Part shown: positions 8,814-19,407 of the stretch, one piece after another | Layout: every line of letters begins with the position of its first letter | How positions within the stretch are numbered: position 1 is the first letter of the stretch | Assembly (NCBI GenBank): GCA_016748015.1 | Contig: JAAOMT010000219.1 | Coordinates: 114,436 to 178,435 of the forward strand | Length of the DNA: 64,000 nucleotides | Direction: 5' to 3' | Origin: Geosiphon pyriformis | Lineage: Eukaryota > Glomeromycota > Glomeromycetes > Archaeosporales > Geosiphonaceae | Program-made: the position numbers and the translations under genes | Notes under the pieces: model-generated | What the model saw: only the letters and a program-made list of their open reading frames with translations | Databases searched by the model: none | Told to the model about the DNA's origin: nothing

Positions 8814-9188
8814 CTAGCCACTGATGTTTCACACATAGCTTTTGGTGCCATCCTATCACAATTGGATGAAAATAGCCAAGAACAAGTCATTGCCTATGCT
8901 AGTAGAACACTCAAGCCAACAGAACTCAAATATGGCTTAACAGAACTAAAAGCTGCCGCAATCATTTGGGCTCTCAAACACTTTCAACAATACCTGAAAA
9001 ATAGAAAAAAGTTTGACATCATAACTGACAATATTGGCCTCAAATGGCTCAATAAAAATAAAAAAAAACAAAGTGCCAAACAGTCTTGATGGAATGATTT
9101 TTTAGCAGACTACAAATATATAGTACATCACAAACTAGGAAAACTACACACCAATGTTGACAGCCTTTTAAGAATGAGACAATATTAA
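8814..9188 (+). pseudogene. pol: A1 RNase H domain
   Basis: Frame 0 continues from RT after a TAA near 8811-8813: ATDVSHIAFGAILSQLD, the IAYASRTLKPTELKYGLTEL segment, AAAIIWALKHFQQYLK, FDIITDNIGLKWLNK and WNDFLADYKYIVHHKLGKLH, then TNVDSLLRMRQY and TAA 9186-9188. The first catalytic Asp (TD) and the Glu are kept. The HKLGKLHTNVDSLLRM end is typical of gypsy RNase H. The stop is where integrase takes over in the +1 frame. Confidence 0.8.
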
Positions 9189-10641
9189 TACTAACATTAA
9201 TACTAACAAAACACCAACAAACTTAACAGCAGAACAAATAACAAAATCAACAACAATAGACCCAGAAAACTACAACAACATCAAAAACTATTTGGAGACT
9301 CTCACCATGCCAGAAAATTGGTCTTCAAGTAAAAAACATCGATTACAACACCAATTTAAACAATATTTTATACACTACAACAAAATTTATTACAAAAATG
9401 TTAGAAATCCAAACCAACCACTCAGATTAGTACAAGAGAATAAAAAAGAAACAATCTTATACAACATGCACACAAATTCTTTTTCAGCACACTTGAGAAG
9501 AGATGAAACAATACAAAGAACTCTTGAACATTACTTTTGGCCTCAAATGCAAAAAGACATTTGACAATATGTAAAATCTTGTGATAGTTGTCAAAGAAAA
9601 GGAGAAACTTGCCCCACAGAACCTTTAAATCCAATCAAAGTTGGGCAATCTTTTGACAAAGTTGGAATTGATTTAGTCGGACCATTACCTATTACAACTC
9701 AAGGAAATTGTTATATTGCAGTTGCAATAGATTATCTTACCAAATAGCCTGAAGCTAGAGCCATCCAAAGAACAGATGCAAAATCAGTAGCAAATTCCAT
9801 TTATGAAGACATTATTTGTAGACATAAATGTCCAATTGAACTTTTATCTGATCAAGGAACACATTTTGTAAACAACTTGATACAAGAAATTTGTGAACAA
9901 TTCAATGTCAAAAAACCTCTATCATCACCTTATTACCCTCAAACAAATGGACTTGTAGAATGTTTTAACAGAACATTGTGTGAATCTCTAGCCAAAGTTT
10001 CAACAGACTTTGAGCAGGAATAGGATATTTTTATTCCATTAGTATTACTAGCATACAGAACACTAAAACAAGATACTATAAAACACACACCATTTGATTT
10101 AATTTATGGAAGAACAGCAACATTACCAATTAATTTCACAGTAAAAACATATCCTGTGCAACCAACTAATAAAGAGAACTTTCAAGAAACACTCCAAAGA
10201 AGGGCCTACATTTTTCTTAGTACACTGAAAGAAAAAAGAAGGACAGCAACAACTCATATTGAACATTCTTAAGCTCAACAAAAAAAAAGACATGACAACA
10301 AATTACCACCCATTATCAACGAATTTAAAGTTGAAAATAAAGTTCTCTTATACAGAACTAAGGCTGAAAAACAATGGAGTGGAAAATTTGAAAACAAATA
10401 AGATGGACCATTTTATATTCATGAAATTCTAGGCAATGGATTATACAAGTTAAGACTTGATGACAAAATACTAGCAAAAGTTGCACATGGAGATAAATTA
10501 AAACACTATCACTTTAGAAACAATCCTGAACCATTAATTCTACAAATTGGTACACATTCCTCTTTAGTTAAACCTGAAGATATTCCCCGAAATTTAGAAC
10601 CAATAATTATAATAGAACAACAGCCAAACTTGAACACTTAA
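9178..10641 (+). pseudogene. pol: A1 integrase with zinc-binding head and GPF module
   Basis: Integrase inserts the cDNA. It lies in frame 1, the +1 frame relative to RNase H, open from 9178. Domains: an HHCC-type head (MHTNSFSAHLRR... then KSCDSCQRKG, about 9467-9600), the DDE core (VGIDLVGPLP about 9664, ELLSDQGTHFVN about 9840, TNGLVECFNRTL about 9947; all three acidic residues kept) and the C-terminal GPY/F module (KQWSGKF then DGPFYIHEILGNGLYKLRL, about 10371-10460). Stops: TGA 9562-9564 (CGA expected), TAG about 9748, TAG about 10021, TAA about 10270 and TAG about 10399 (mostly TGG or CAA expected). Ends TAA 10639-10641. Confidence 0.85.
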
Positions 10642-10837
10642 ATTCAATATAATTTTACAATAATTCTTTTAATAATACACAAAGACAAAAATAATAAATA
10701 AATTACAAAAACACACAAACCCAAAAACAAATAAAACCCCATATTTAAAAATAATTTTTTTTATTCTTTTTTTTCATTAATTAGTCAATTTTATCATGAT
10801 TATTCCCTAAAATATTCAACAAATATCCCAAAAATTA

Positions 10838-11503
10838 ATGTTAGCTTTGAAAACACTTCCTGACTTATCCATAATGATTAATAGAAGTCAAATTAATTAC
10901 ATTCAAAAAGAAACCACCACCCCAATAGTAAATAATTCTCAGAACTACCACTCCAATAGAAAAAAAACAAGAAATTATTCTGAAAAGAGGTTACCAGAAC
11001 TTTTGAAGCAAGCACTAAAAGAAAACTTTTTAATTATTTTTATTGACATTCTACCAAATGCCACAATTTAACAGAAACTTCTACTATGTCTTAATGAACA
11101 GAACAATAAACATACTCTTATATATAGATATTTTCATATTGAGAAAACACTTTATGAACAAAAACTGGAACTTGAAGCAACCAACATCACTCCTGAAGCT
11201 ATACAAAAACAAATTCACAATGAATTTAAGACAGCAGCTAGATCAACAAACACTCACTACAAACTTAGAGCAGCTTTTAGACTCTATGATTTATTCATCA
11301 TTTGTGAAAATGTCTTACAAAATCCAATAATCCAACCAATGAAAATTCAATACATTGAAAAACTCACAAAACTGAAATTTCAACAATTTTCAGACCAAAT
11401 CACTTCAATTATCTTGGACCACTATCTTAACATTACAAATAGTGCTTGGACTTTGATGGAGCTCAGTCTTGAGAAGAAGAATATGTTATCAATAAAATTT
11501 TAG
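10838..11503 (+). pseudogene. A1 ORF3, downstream of integrase, unknown function
   Basis: An ATG at 10838 opens frame 2 (MLALKTLPDLSIMINRSQ...). It runs 221 codons to TAG 11501-11503 with a single internal TAA (11069-11071, CAA expected). The end (MLSIKF) lies in the first 20 bp of the 3' LTR, so the coding frame covers the polypurine tract. The N-terminus has SIMINRSQINYIQK; the rest looks helical (LPELLKQALKEN, KTLYEQKLELEATNITPEAI, KLRAAFRLYDLFIICENVL). There is no signal peptide or clear membrane segment, and I see no link to known Env proteins. It is kept in A2, A3 and, as a remote counterpart, in B1, B2 and D. Too long and too regular to be chance. Confidence 0.7.
11471..11483 (+). other. 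Polypurine tract of A1
   Basis: GAGAAGAAGAATA directly precedes the TGTTATC start of the 3' LTR. A2 has GAAGAGGAGGTTA and A3 GAAGAGAAAATTA at the same point. It would prime plus-strand DNA synthesis. It is also inside ORF3. Confidence 0.6.
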
Positions 11504-12481
11504 CTATTAATTAGCATGAAATTACTTATAATTCCTATTATTAATTAGCATATATTATTATTAATTCGATTATCACTTATTATTTAATCAAATTATCAAA
11601 TATTATTACTCAATCAATAATCCGATTTGTATTCTAGAAATTAAGACAATTAAATTACACAATACCCTGAACTTTTTAACATAGTCAAAATTTGCCAAAA
11701 TTAATGAAAATTCGCCAAAATAATTAATAGTTCAGTAAAATACCTTGTAAATTCGCCGAAATGTATCTTTAGTTCACCCAAATTGTAGCAAAGAAAAAAG
11801 TGCAAGTTCAAAGACTAGTACTACAACAAGTTGTATAAAAAAAAAGCTTTTCACTTCAAGGAAATGTATCTTCTCATAGTATCTTTTCATAGTATCTTCT
11901 TATAATATCTTCTCATAGTATCTTACTATAGTATCTTACTTTAAATATCTTAATTGAAACAAATCATCTTTTACAAAATTAAATAAAAATTAAATATTCG
12001 AAAACCAAATTCTTAAATTATTACACTTGAAATTTCTTCAACACAACTAACATTTTGAAATTGATTAGCTACAAATTTCAATAACTGTTAGTAACTCCAA
12101 ACCTGAATAGAAAACGTTTCCCTTAATAAAATCTTATTTCTTTTATTTTTCTTTTCTTTTCTTATTACAATTATTAGGGTAGCCTACAGACAAGATTCTT
12201 GTAGAAAAGTTGACTTTTACAGCAAAGTAACTCCACATTTTTAGTGAGCTTCCAGATGAGCAATTTCTGGAAAAGAGTTAATGTTTACTACAACATAACT
12301 ACATAAAGTAACTGGCAAGAAATTGGCCATTCCACTTATAAGCCCAGCAGTTCAAATTATAAGAGATAATTTGAAGATAAATACAGTTATTGGAGGTTTA
12401 ATTGCTTCCAGAAAATGTGAAATTAACAACAAACAAGCATTAATAACATTCAAGAAAAGAGACCAAAAATCTCCGGTAACA
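11484..12481 (+). repeat. A1 3' LTR
   Basis: The LTR runs from TGTTATCAATAAAATTTTAG to CTCCGGTAACA. It matches the 5' LTR, with extra copies of a short TATCTTCTCATAG repeat (about 11868-11940) that account for most of the length difference. TATA box at 11834-11840. After the end come CCATCACAAATGC bases, which belong to B1 gag. Confidence 0.88.
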
Positions 12482-13110
12482 CCATCACAAATGCTAGAGA
12501 TTTTGAAGCTGCTAAATTAAAAGCCAACTACATCCAAGTAGTAAATCTAATAATAAACAGATCATTTAACTTGGATTATAAATTGAAGCAATTCAATGAA
12601 GCAATAAATCAGAAATTAGAAAGATACTTAGCTAACAATTGTGCAATCTATCAACCTCTACAATGATGCAATAATCAAGAAAATATAAATCATTTCCAAA
12701 ATCAGTCATGTCTATCATTATTGACCAATCAACAGTAACAACAAAAAATGCATGTTTGCTACTATTGTGGTAAACAAAGACACCTACAAATTGACTGCCA
12801 CCATTGCTTAAATAACCAATGATTGGGAAATCAATATCAAAACCCCAATCGCTGGTTTTAAATTCCAAGTAATCCACCAAACTCAGAGCCATATTATCAG
12901 AATTATCCACCTATGACGCAGCAGCCACTTTATCAACCACCAGTATATCAAGCACCAATTTATCAACCAATGACACCAGCAATTTATCAGCGACAGGCAC
13001 AATCTATTTATCAGCCACAGCCTCAGATAATCTATCAGCCCCAACAAATTCAAATACTGTCACAAAACTTACCTCAAAACAGAACCCAAAGGCTGAAATT
13101 GATTTAACAA
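12482..13110 (+). pseudogene. gag: B1 gag, C-terminal part with zinc knuckle
   Basis: Frame 1 resumes with NARDFEAAKLKANYIQVVNL, a helical segment also found in B2 (minus, about 52,330). A CCHC knuckle CYYCGKQRHLQIDC follows (12757-12798). Then comes a repetitive Tyr-Gln-Pro tail (YQPPVYQAPIYQPM and similar, 12913-13070) with about eight YQ(P/A) units. A TGA near 12663 and a TAA near 12735 interrupt. The central capsid domain that should precede this part is missing because of the A1 junction. Confidence 0.7.
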
Positions 13111-13339
13111 AGCTGAAAATTGTCAATGGTAGTCCACCAACTGATCCTCAGTTCTTCCACACAACCAGCAGGATCTTGACAATAGAATTTGGGCACCAAG
13201 TATACCTAACACCTGAATTCCCAGAACTATTTAAGTCTCCTGGTTACCTCAGAAGATGTCCAACCCAATAATCTGGGAACCAACCAACAATCAACACCTA
13301 CCAGCAATATTCCCTCAGCTGCCATCATAGAGAACAAAT

Positions 13340-13810
13340 CACTGAATGCCATCTTTTTGTTTGAACTTGAAGAACTGTTGACCATGCCATTGTTTAGTAA
13401 AGCCACTCTGGAAGAAAAACCTATTACTGCCATGTACACTGATGCCAAAGTTGATGGCCATTCCATCAAACTAATCCTAGACAGTGGATCAGCTGGCAGC
13501 ATTATTACATGACAACTTATAAACCAATTAGGTCGCCAAGTTGATCACACTGCTAGCACTTACATAATTATTACTAATAGAGCAACCAAAACCTCTTTTG
13601 GAGAAATTGATGACTTTTTTTTTGAAGTCAATGGCATTATTATTTCCTTTAAAGTCCTTATAATGGAAGCAACTCAATATCAGGCATTAGTAGGAAATGA
13701 CTGGTTATCTAAAACCAATATCATATTTGACTGAACAATACAGGAGCTCCAACTTGGCCAAAACAGTCAACACACATGTGTACCAGCCATATGTGGCCAC
13801 TTCAAACTGA
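13340..13810 (+). pseudogene. pro: B1 aspartic protease, D-S-G kept
   Basis: Frame 1 shows VFELEELLTMPLF, then KVDGHSIKLILDSGSAGSII with the catalytic D-S-G at 13480-13488. TGA 13510-13512 follows, then a flap-type part (GEIDDFFFEVNGIIISFKVL) and ALVGNDWLSKTNIIFDW, the usual end. It is the only protease in the window with an intact D-S-G; A2 has D-S-R, A3 N-S-R, B2 N-N-G, D N-S-G, and A1 has lost the site. The protease is still broken by stops. Confidence 0.8.
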
Positions 13811-14790
13811 CCAATATATTAACACCTCTTATCAAGTTTGAGGAAGAAGAGAAGAAACCTACCTGAAAAGCCTATTAAGTGTTCTGGGCTGACAAAAACC
13901 ACAATGAGTTGCTGCCAATACTCACCTGGGATGACAACAACAAAGGAAAGCAGAAAGAAAAACTTACCTGGAACTCCAACCAAGTTTGGGAAACTGACAA
14001 CAACTAGGAAAAACTGATAAATTGGGAGTAAAAAAAAAATAAAAAGAGAAAAAGAAAGGGGAAGGAAGAAGAACCAATACTCGACAACACCACTACTTAT
14101 AATTTCTTCACTACACCCCAACAATCCACTTATTACTGCCCAAAACTGGTATGTGTTAATTGCAGCAAAAAATTGTTATCAATGAGCATTTATTGTGGCA
14201 ATGATAAGGAGTACACTTTAGCAACCAAATTTTACTGCTGCCCATGTATCATTGAATGTTTTAAAAAACCAAAACAAGTTGGAAAATAGGACAATAAACC
14301 ATGCTTGGCATGTGAAAAAACTCTTTTAGATGAAGGAATGTGGAATGACATTCCTGAACAAGAAAGAATGTACAATGAAATATGTCAGTATACAATTCTA
14401 ATTAATGACTGGATATACAAGAAAACACTAATTGACAACATCTGGAAAAGAGCATTGTGACAATTAGAAGGATATTCTCATGATGAACATGAACTCTGAA
14501 GAATGGCATATGTGAAAACAGAAGGTACAACAACCAGTAAACTCCTAGAAATCAAAAACAACCCTCTGTCTCTTTTTGAACCTGAATACATCTAAACTTT
14601 TAATGTCTTTGGCAACATTGAAGATGATTCAGAGGAATTCCATAAATATTACCAGTGATTAGCACCAACCAGAGAGGAACAAGAGCAATGCCTAGAACAA
14701 TTGAATACTTGACTATGTCAACACTGCTTAATTTTTTGTGACTCCCAATATTGTAATGAGTGTGAGCTTATTTACAATCTACCACCACAC
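13811..14790 (+). pseudogene. B1 Cys-rich linker domain
   Basis: A lysine/glutamate-rich spacer (13840-14100) leads to CVNCSKKLLSMSIYCG (about 14157), CCPCIIECF (about 14242), CLACEKTLL (about 14307), the helical part EGYSHDEHEL, and a second CxxC pair set CQHC...CNEC (about 14719-14763). The order and spacing match the A1 linker (5997-6780). About eight stop codons break it. Confidence 0.6.
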
Positions 14791-15528
14791 ATGATCTACA
14801 CAATTCCAGAAGAAGAATCAATCAGCAGCTGCGCATTGAAATCAGAATCAGTTTTCAATCCCAATTTAAACTTCAACAACAATAACAATGAAAACACTGA
14901 TTCCAGTTCTGCTCAATATAGCAATGAAAATATCAACAATTCAGATTCAAATTCAAATCCCAAAATATACATTGTGCTTTCTGATCTCTCTAAGAAGCAG
15001 AAACTCAAGTAGTATAGTGACAATAATGAAAGTATTATGCCAGAATGTGTACATAATACTGATACAGAGTTTAATCTGAGATATCTGGGAAAAGAAGCCA
15101 TCAAATTGGAACCAAATTCGTGCACATATATTGATCTCAAAATAGCTCTAGAAATTCTAACAACAACCATGGTACAATTAGCATCTAGAAGTAGTTTAGC
15201 AAAAAAAAGAATTAACATCAAAAGAGGAATAATTAATGCGGGATACATAGAAAATATTATTGCCATGCTACAAAATGACTCAGAAAAGACCTATATTATA
15301 GAGCCAAATGAAAAGATAGCACAGGCAATATTCTTACCTTTGGTGAAAATAGCTCAGTTAGTTTCAGTAGGAAAAAGTGAAAAACTAGGTATGACAGCAA
15401 GAGGGATACAGGGATTCAAATCAACAGGTAAAATAGATATATCAATCAATATGGCAGAGGAAGAAATTGTTGACAAAGAAGAAATTATCTCAACCCGTCA
15501 ATCAATTTCTATTCTATTATATGACTAG
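14791..15528 (+). pseudogene. B1 dUTPase domain
   Basis: An Asn/Ser-rich spacer (14860-14965) leads to the domain at about 15055-15450. Motif 1 is FNLRY, motif 2 ASRSSLAKKRI, motif 3 GIINAGYIENI, motif 4 NEKIAQAI and motif 5 RGIQGFKSTG. Motif 3 has Asn where dUTPases have Asp (GVIDAGY), so catalysis is doubtful. The stop at 15010-15012 lies in the spacer; from there to 15528 the frame is open. Same frame as protease and RT. Confidence 0.8.
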
Positions 15529-15531
15529 TAT

Positions 15532-15843
15532 ATGTTAGCCATAAAAAGGGAAGTAAAAGATCAAGCTCAATTGTTTGAAGCAGAAGCCACTATTTGTGAA
15601 TCAGAAAAAATTGAACTCAATAATCTGTACATATCAGCCAAAAGTCCCAAAAACATCAAGATTTCTATCTACAACACAATGGAAAATGTTATTGAAATAC
15701 CAAAAAGAACTATCATTGGATATTTAACCACTAGAGTTGAAGATCAACCACCAAACTACATTCCAGATTTTTCACAACTTTGTGAATATGTAGACATTAC
15801 ATCACAAACCATTTACAGACAAAGCAAATGTTATCTGCTCTAA
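15532..15843 (+). CDS. B1 beta-rich linker before RT
   Basis: An open segment of 103 codons in the polyprotein frame contains LNNLYISAKSPKNIKISIYN and VIEIPKRTIIGYL, then DFSQLCEYVDITSQTIY. It matches the A1 linker in place and pattern and B2 at 48214-48456 (minus). Comparable strand patterns precede RT in many gypsy elements; no catalytic motif is seen. Confidence 0.55.
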   Translation: MLAIKREVKDQAQLFEAEATICESEKIELNNLYISAKSPKNIKISIYNTMENVIEIPKRTIIGYLTTRVEDQPPNYIPDFSQLCEYVDITSQTIYRQSKCYLL

Positions 15844-15852
15844 CCAGAACAA

Positions 15853-16803
15853 TTGGAACAGATAAACATGGAGAATCTAGATCCACTCCAACAGATGCAA
15901 CTAAAAATGTTACTTAACAAATTCAATGACATCTTTGCCAGTGAAAATGAATTTGGCAAAACCAACATAATCCAGCATCAGATCAAAACTGAAGATGCAA
16001 TGCCAATTAAACAAAGAGCATACAGAGTACCACCAGCCAGCCATGAGATCATTCATCAAGAAATCAATCGGATGCTTAACAATGAGTTAATTCAGCCATC
16101 AATAAGCCCATGATCATCATTAGTGGTACTGGTCTGTAAGAAAAATGGAAAAATCCGTTTTTGTATAGACTACCAGAAACTGAATGGAGTAACAAAAGGA
16201 GACAACTATCCAACTCCAAAGATTCAAGAGCTGTTTGACGCTTTTGGAGGAAAGAAATGGTTCTCAACATTGAATCTAGACAGCAGTTACTGGCAAGTAG
16301 TCATAAAGCCAGAAAATAAAGAGAAAACGGCTTTTACAACATGAGAAGAGAATTTTGAATTCAAAGTAATGTCATTTGGCTTAATAAATGTCCCAGCAAC
16401 ATTCCAATGACTCATGGAAATTGTCTATACCAGATTACTATAGAAATCAGTAGTTGTCTATTTAGATAACACAAATGTGTTTTTAAAAACATTTGATGAT
16501 TATCTGCATCATTTCCAACAAGTATTTGAAAGACTCAGAAGAGCCAAATTAAAACTAAATGCAACTAAGTGTTTCTTTGGAAAAACTGAACTCAAGTTTT
16601 TGGAATATGTTGTAAGCAAAGATGATATCATAATAGATTCAGATAAGATTGCAATAGTAAAAAACTTTCCAGTACCAACCAATCTAACAGAACTAAGAGC
16701 ATTCTTGGAATTTGTAGGCTATTATCACCATTTTATCAAAGACTTTTCGAAACTGGCTCAGCCACTTCACCATCTACAAACCAAGAATATGAAGTATAAA
16801 TGA
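15853..16803 (+). pseudogene. pol: B1 reverse transcriptase domain
   Basis: Frame 1 shows LQQMQLKMLLNKFNDIFA, QRAYRVPPASHEIIHQEI, LIQPSISP then TGA, VVLVCKKNGKIRFCIDYQKL, FSTLNLDSSYWQVVIKPENK, TAFTT then TGA, FKVMSFGLINVPATFQ then TGA, VVYLDNTNVF, FGKTELKFLEYVVSKDD and LRAFLEFVGYYHHFI. The catalytic box is YLDN (Asp 16465, Asn 16468-16470). Stops after ATFQ and at 16114 and 16342 are TGA, as expected from CGA or TGG. Inactive but well preserved. Confidence 0.85.
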
Positions 16804-16821
16804 ACCAAAGCTCAACAAAAA

Positions 16822-17265
16822 GTGTTCGACATATTAAGAAAAAAGCTTATCCAAACTCCAGTATTGATGTATCCAGATCACAGCAAACCATTCATAATTA
16901 TTACTGATGCATCAGGTCAAGCATTGGGAGTAGTATTATTGCAAAAAGAACTGGATGAAAAAGAGCATCCAATAGCATATGTCAGTAAAAACTTAAGTCC
17001 AGCTGAAAAGAACTATGGAACTTCAGCACTGGAACACTTAGCTATCTATTAAGCTGTCATCAAATGGAAAAAATACTTGAGTCAAAAGTTTAATGTGTAC
17101 ACTGATCACAAAAGATTGACTTCAATTCAGAAACAAAAATTTGCAGATGATTGTCATGCCAGATGGAATATAGAACTTTCACTATTCAATTATACAGTAC
17201 ATTATAAAAAGGGAAAAGACAATAGAAATGCTGATGGTTTGTTGTGAATGAGACAAATCTAAAAA
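16822..17265 (+). pseudogene. pol: B1 RNase H domain
   Basis: Frame 1: FDILRKKLIQTPVLMYPDHS, FIIITDASGQALGVVLLQKE, HPIAYVSKNLSPAEKNYGTS, ALEHLAIY then TAA, KKYLSQKFNVYTDHKRLTSI, and HYKKGKDNRNADGLL then TGA, MRQI and a stop. The TD, E and second D of the active site are present. The frame ends at MRQI, exactly as A1 ends at MRQY, with integrase in the +1 frame. Confidence 0.8.
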
Positions 17266-18669
17266 CAATTCAACCCAAAAATATAACAAAAAGATAAATA
17301 CACAAAAATACCAACAACTTCAGCATTATATAAATACCCAATTATTCAAGGAGAAATTATCTCAAAAAGAACAAAACAACATAAAACAGCAATTAAAATA
17401 TTTCATCAATCGTCAAAATATACTTTACCAGAAAAACAGAAAAAATTCAGACCAACCAACCAGAGTAATTACAGAATCAGAAAAAGAGACAATATTGTTT
17501 AACATGGACTCAAATCCAACAGTAAAACATTTTCATAAAGAAACAACCATAGAAAAAACCAGAAAGAAATACTATTGGCCATCAATGTATCCAGATATCA
17601 TCTAATATGTTCAAAATTGTAATGCTTGTCAAAAAAGAAGAAGAACAAGACCAAGTGAATCATTAAGACCAATCAAACTGGGACAATTATTTGATTGAAT
17701 TAGAATTGACTTAGTCAGATTATTAACAATTACCAGCAGAGGCAACAGATATATTGCAGTAGCCATAGACTATTTCACTAAATGGCCAGAAGCAAAAGCC
17801 ATTCAAAGAGCAGATGCAGAATCCATTGCCGAATTTGTTTATTAAGATTTAATTTGTTGACATGGATGTCCAAAAAAACTATTATCAGATCAAAAAACTC
17901 ACTTTGTGAATAGAACATTAGCAGAATTAAGTCAAAGATTTGGAATCAAAAAATCATTATCATCACCATACCATCCACAAACAAATGGGTTAGTTGAAAG
18001 GTTTAACAGACATTGTGTAAAGCAATTGCCAAGATCAGTCAAGAAAACCAGGACAAATGGGATTTGTTTATACTATCAGTACTATTTGCTTATTGGGCAA
18101 TAAAACAAAATATCATACAAGCAACACCATTTGAATTGGTATATGGTAGAACAGCAACATTACTAGTTGAGATAGAAATCAACACATATCCAACTGAACC
18201 AATAACAGAAGCTAATTTCCAAGAAACATTGTTGAAAAAAACTTATGACTTAATAGAAACACTAGAAAACAGATGATGAAAAACAGCTAATAACATCCAA
18301 AAGTCACAAGAAAAACAAAAAGAAAGACATGATAACCAACTACCAGACAAACCAGTTGAATTCCAGATTAAAAACAAAGTACTTTTACATTATACTAAAG
18401 TGGAAAAACAATGGAGTGGAAAATTTGACTCCAAATGGAACAAACCATTTTACATAAAAGAAATTCTTGGAAATGGAGCTTATAAATTAAGATAGAACAA
18501 CAAAATTTTAGCCAAAACAACACATGGTGATTGACTGAAACCATATTACCAAATAGTATTATCATTTACCAATAACATTCCACAATTGGGAGTACAATGA
18601 ATACTAGTCCAATCAGATAAAATTCCACAAGATCTGGAACCAATCATAATCATTAGACCAAATACATAA
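17246..18669 (+). pseudogene. pol: B1 integrase
   Basis: It starts in frame 2 (+1 relative to RNase H), with QHYINTQLFKEKLSQ, MDSNPTVKHFHKE, YVQNCNACQKRRR (zinc head), IRIDLVRLLTITSRG, LLSDQKTHFVNRT and QTNGLVERFNR (DDE residues kept). At about 18010 the frame shifts to frame 1 (KAIAKISQENQDKWD, ATPFELVYGRTATLL), a single-base indel. The GPF module (KQWSGKFDSKW then KPFYIKEILGNGAYKLR) lies at about 18406-18495. Stops at about 17603, 17696, 17843 and 17858 interrupt. Confidence 0.8.
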
Positions 18670-18730
18670 AATCAAACAATTAAAAAAGTATATAAAGACA
18701 CAGTATACACAACAAAAGCAACCAAGAAAA

Positions 18731-19407
18731 ATGGAAATACCAGATCATATTTACACTATAGCTCAACAATTATTCTAGGCTTTAAGTCAACAATCATTAG
18801 ACATAGAAATTATCATTAACAACCAAACAATTTGCTATCAAAACACCAAAAAAAAGACAAAAAATACACTATATTAGCAGTTACCAAAGAATGATAAAAA
18901 CTGGTCAGATAACATAATAGAAAAAATAAAGAACACTTTTGGAAAAATATCTATTATGGCACCAACAAAAAAACTTACAAAAGAGAATTGGAAGCAATGA
19001 ACAGAATAACTTTTAATATCATACTGCTACTACCAGTTAGATCGGAAGTTGAATATTTAAGAGTTGTATATCAACAAATCCAAGAAAATATTTAACCAAA
19101 ACATAATACAGCAAATTGAAGAATTTATTGAAAAGAAAACGAACTCAACACTACATATGAAAACAATTTACCAACTGCACAACATATTTCAGAACTATTC
19201 AGAAATACTGTTACACTCTGACATGGAAACTATAACCATTAACCAATAAGAAAGAATGAACAATATACAAGTAAAAAATGTGAAAAATAAAGTTGAACAA
19301 ACAATACTAGAAAAAAAAGTATTAAAACTAATTTAGAATGAAAATTTTAACAGAGCTCAATATTAAAAAGGAAGAAATAATGTTACTCATAAAAAGAAAA
19401 AGATATA
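18731..19407 (+). pseudogene. B1 ORF3, downstream of integrase, unknown function
   Basis: ATG 18731 opens frame 2 (MEIPDHIYTIAQQLF, then TAG). It continues in the same frame with LDIEIIINNQTICYQNTKKK and a long helical part (ENIIEK-type segments, NIIQQIEEFIEKKTNSTLHM, IYQLHNIFQNYSEILLHSDM at 19064-19249) and runs to TAG about 19405, some 25 bp inside the 3' LTR. Stops at about 18776, 18893, 18998 and 19094 break it. B2 carries the same protein on the minus strand (about 44,660-45,303). Its place and its I-I-N-x-x-x-I-x-Y start correspond to ORF3 of A and D. Confidence 0.6.

Larger units (their letters stand above)
2842..12481 (+). mobile_element. A1: Ty3/gypsy retrotransposon, structurally complete
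   Basis: A1 has LTRs of 941 bp (2842-3782) and 998 bp (11484-12481), a PBS, and an internal region encoding gag, a protease remnant, Cys-rich linker, dUTPase, RT, RNase H, integrase and ORF3, with a purine-rich tract before the right LTR. Gag to RNase H are all in frame 0, broken only by stop codons. Integrase is in frame 1 and ORF3 in frame 2. The D-S-G segment of protease is deleted and the RT box is YFDN, so it is not autonomous. It splits B1 gag. No target duplication is seen (GTAT before, CCAT after), so the outer junction is rearranged. Confidence 0.88.

Noticed and set aside
10838-11503. ORF3 as an envelope protein
   Set aside because: No signal peptide, no clear membrane span, no cleavage site or cysteine pattern; the position alone is not enough.
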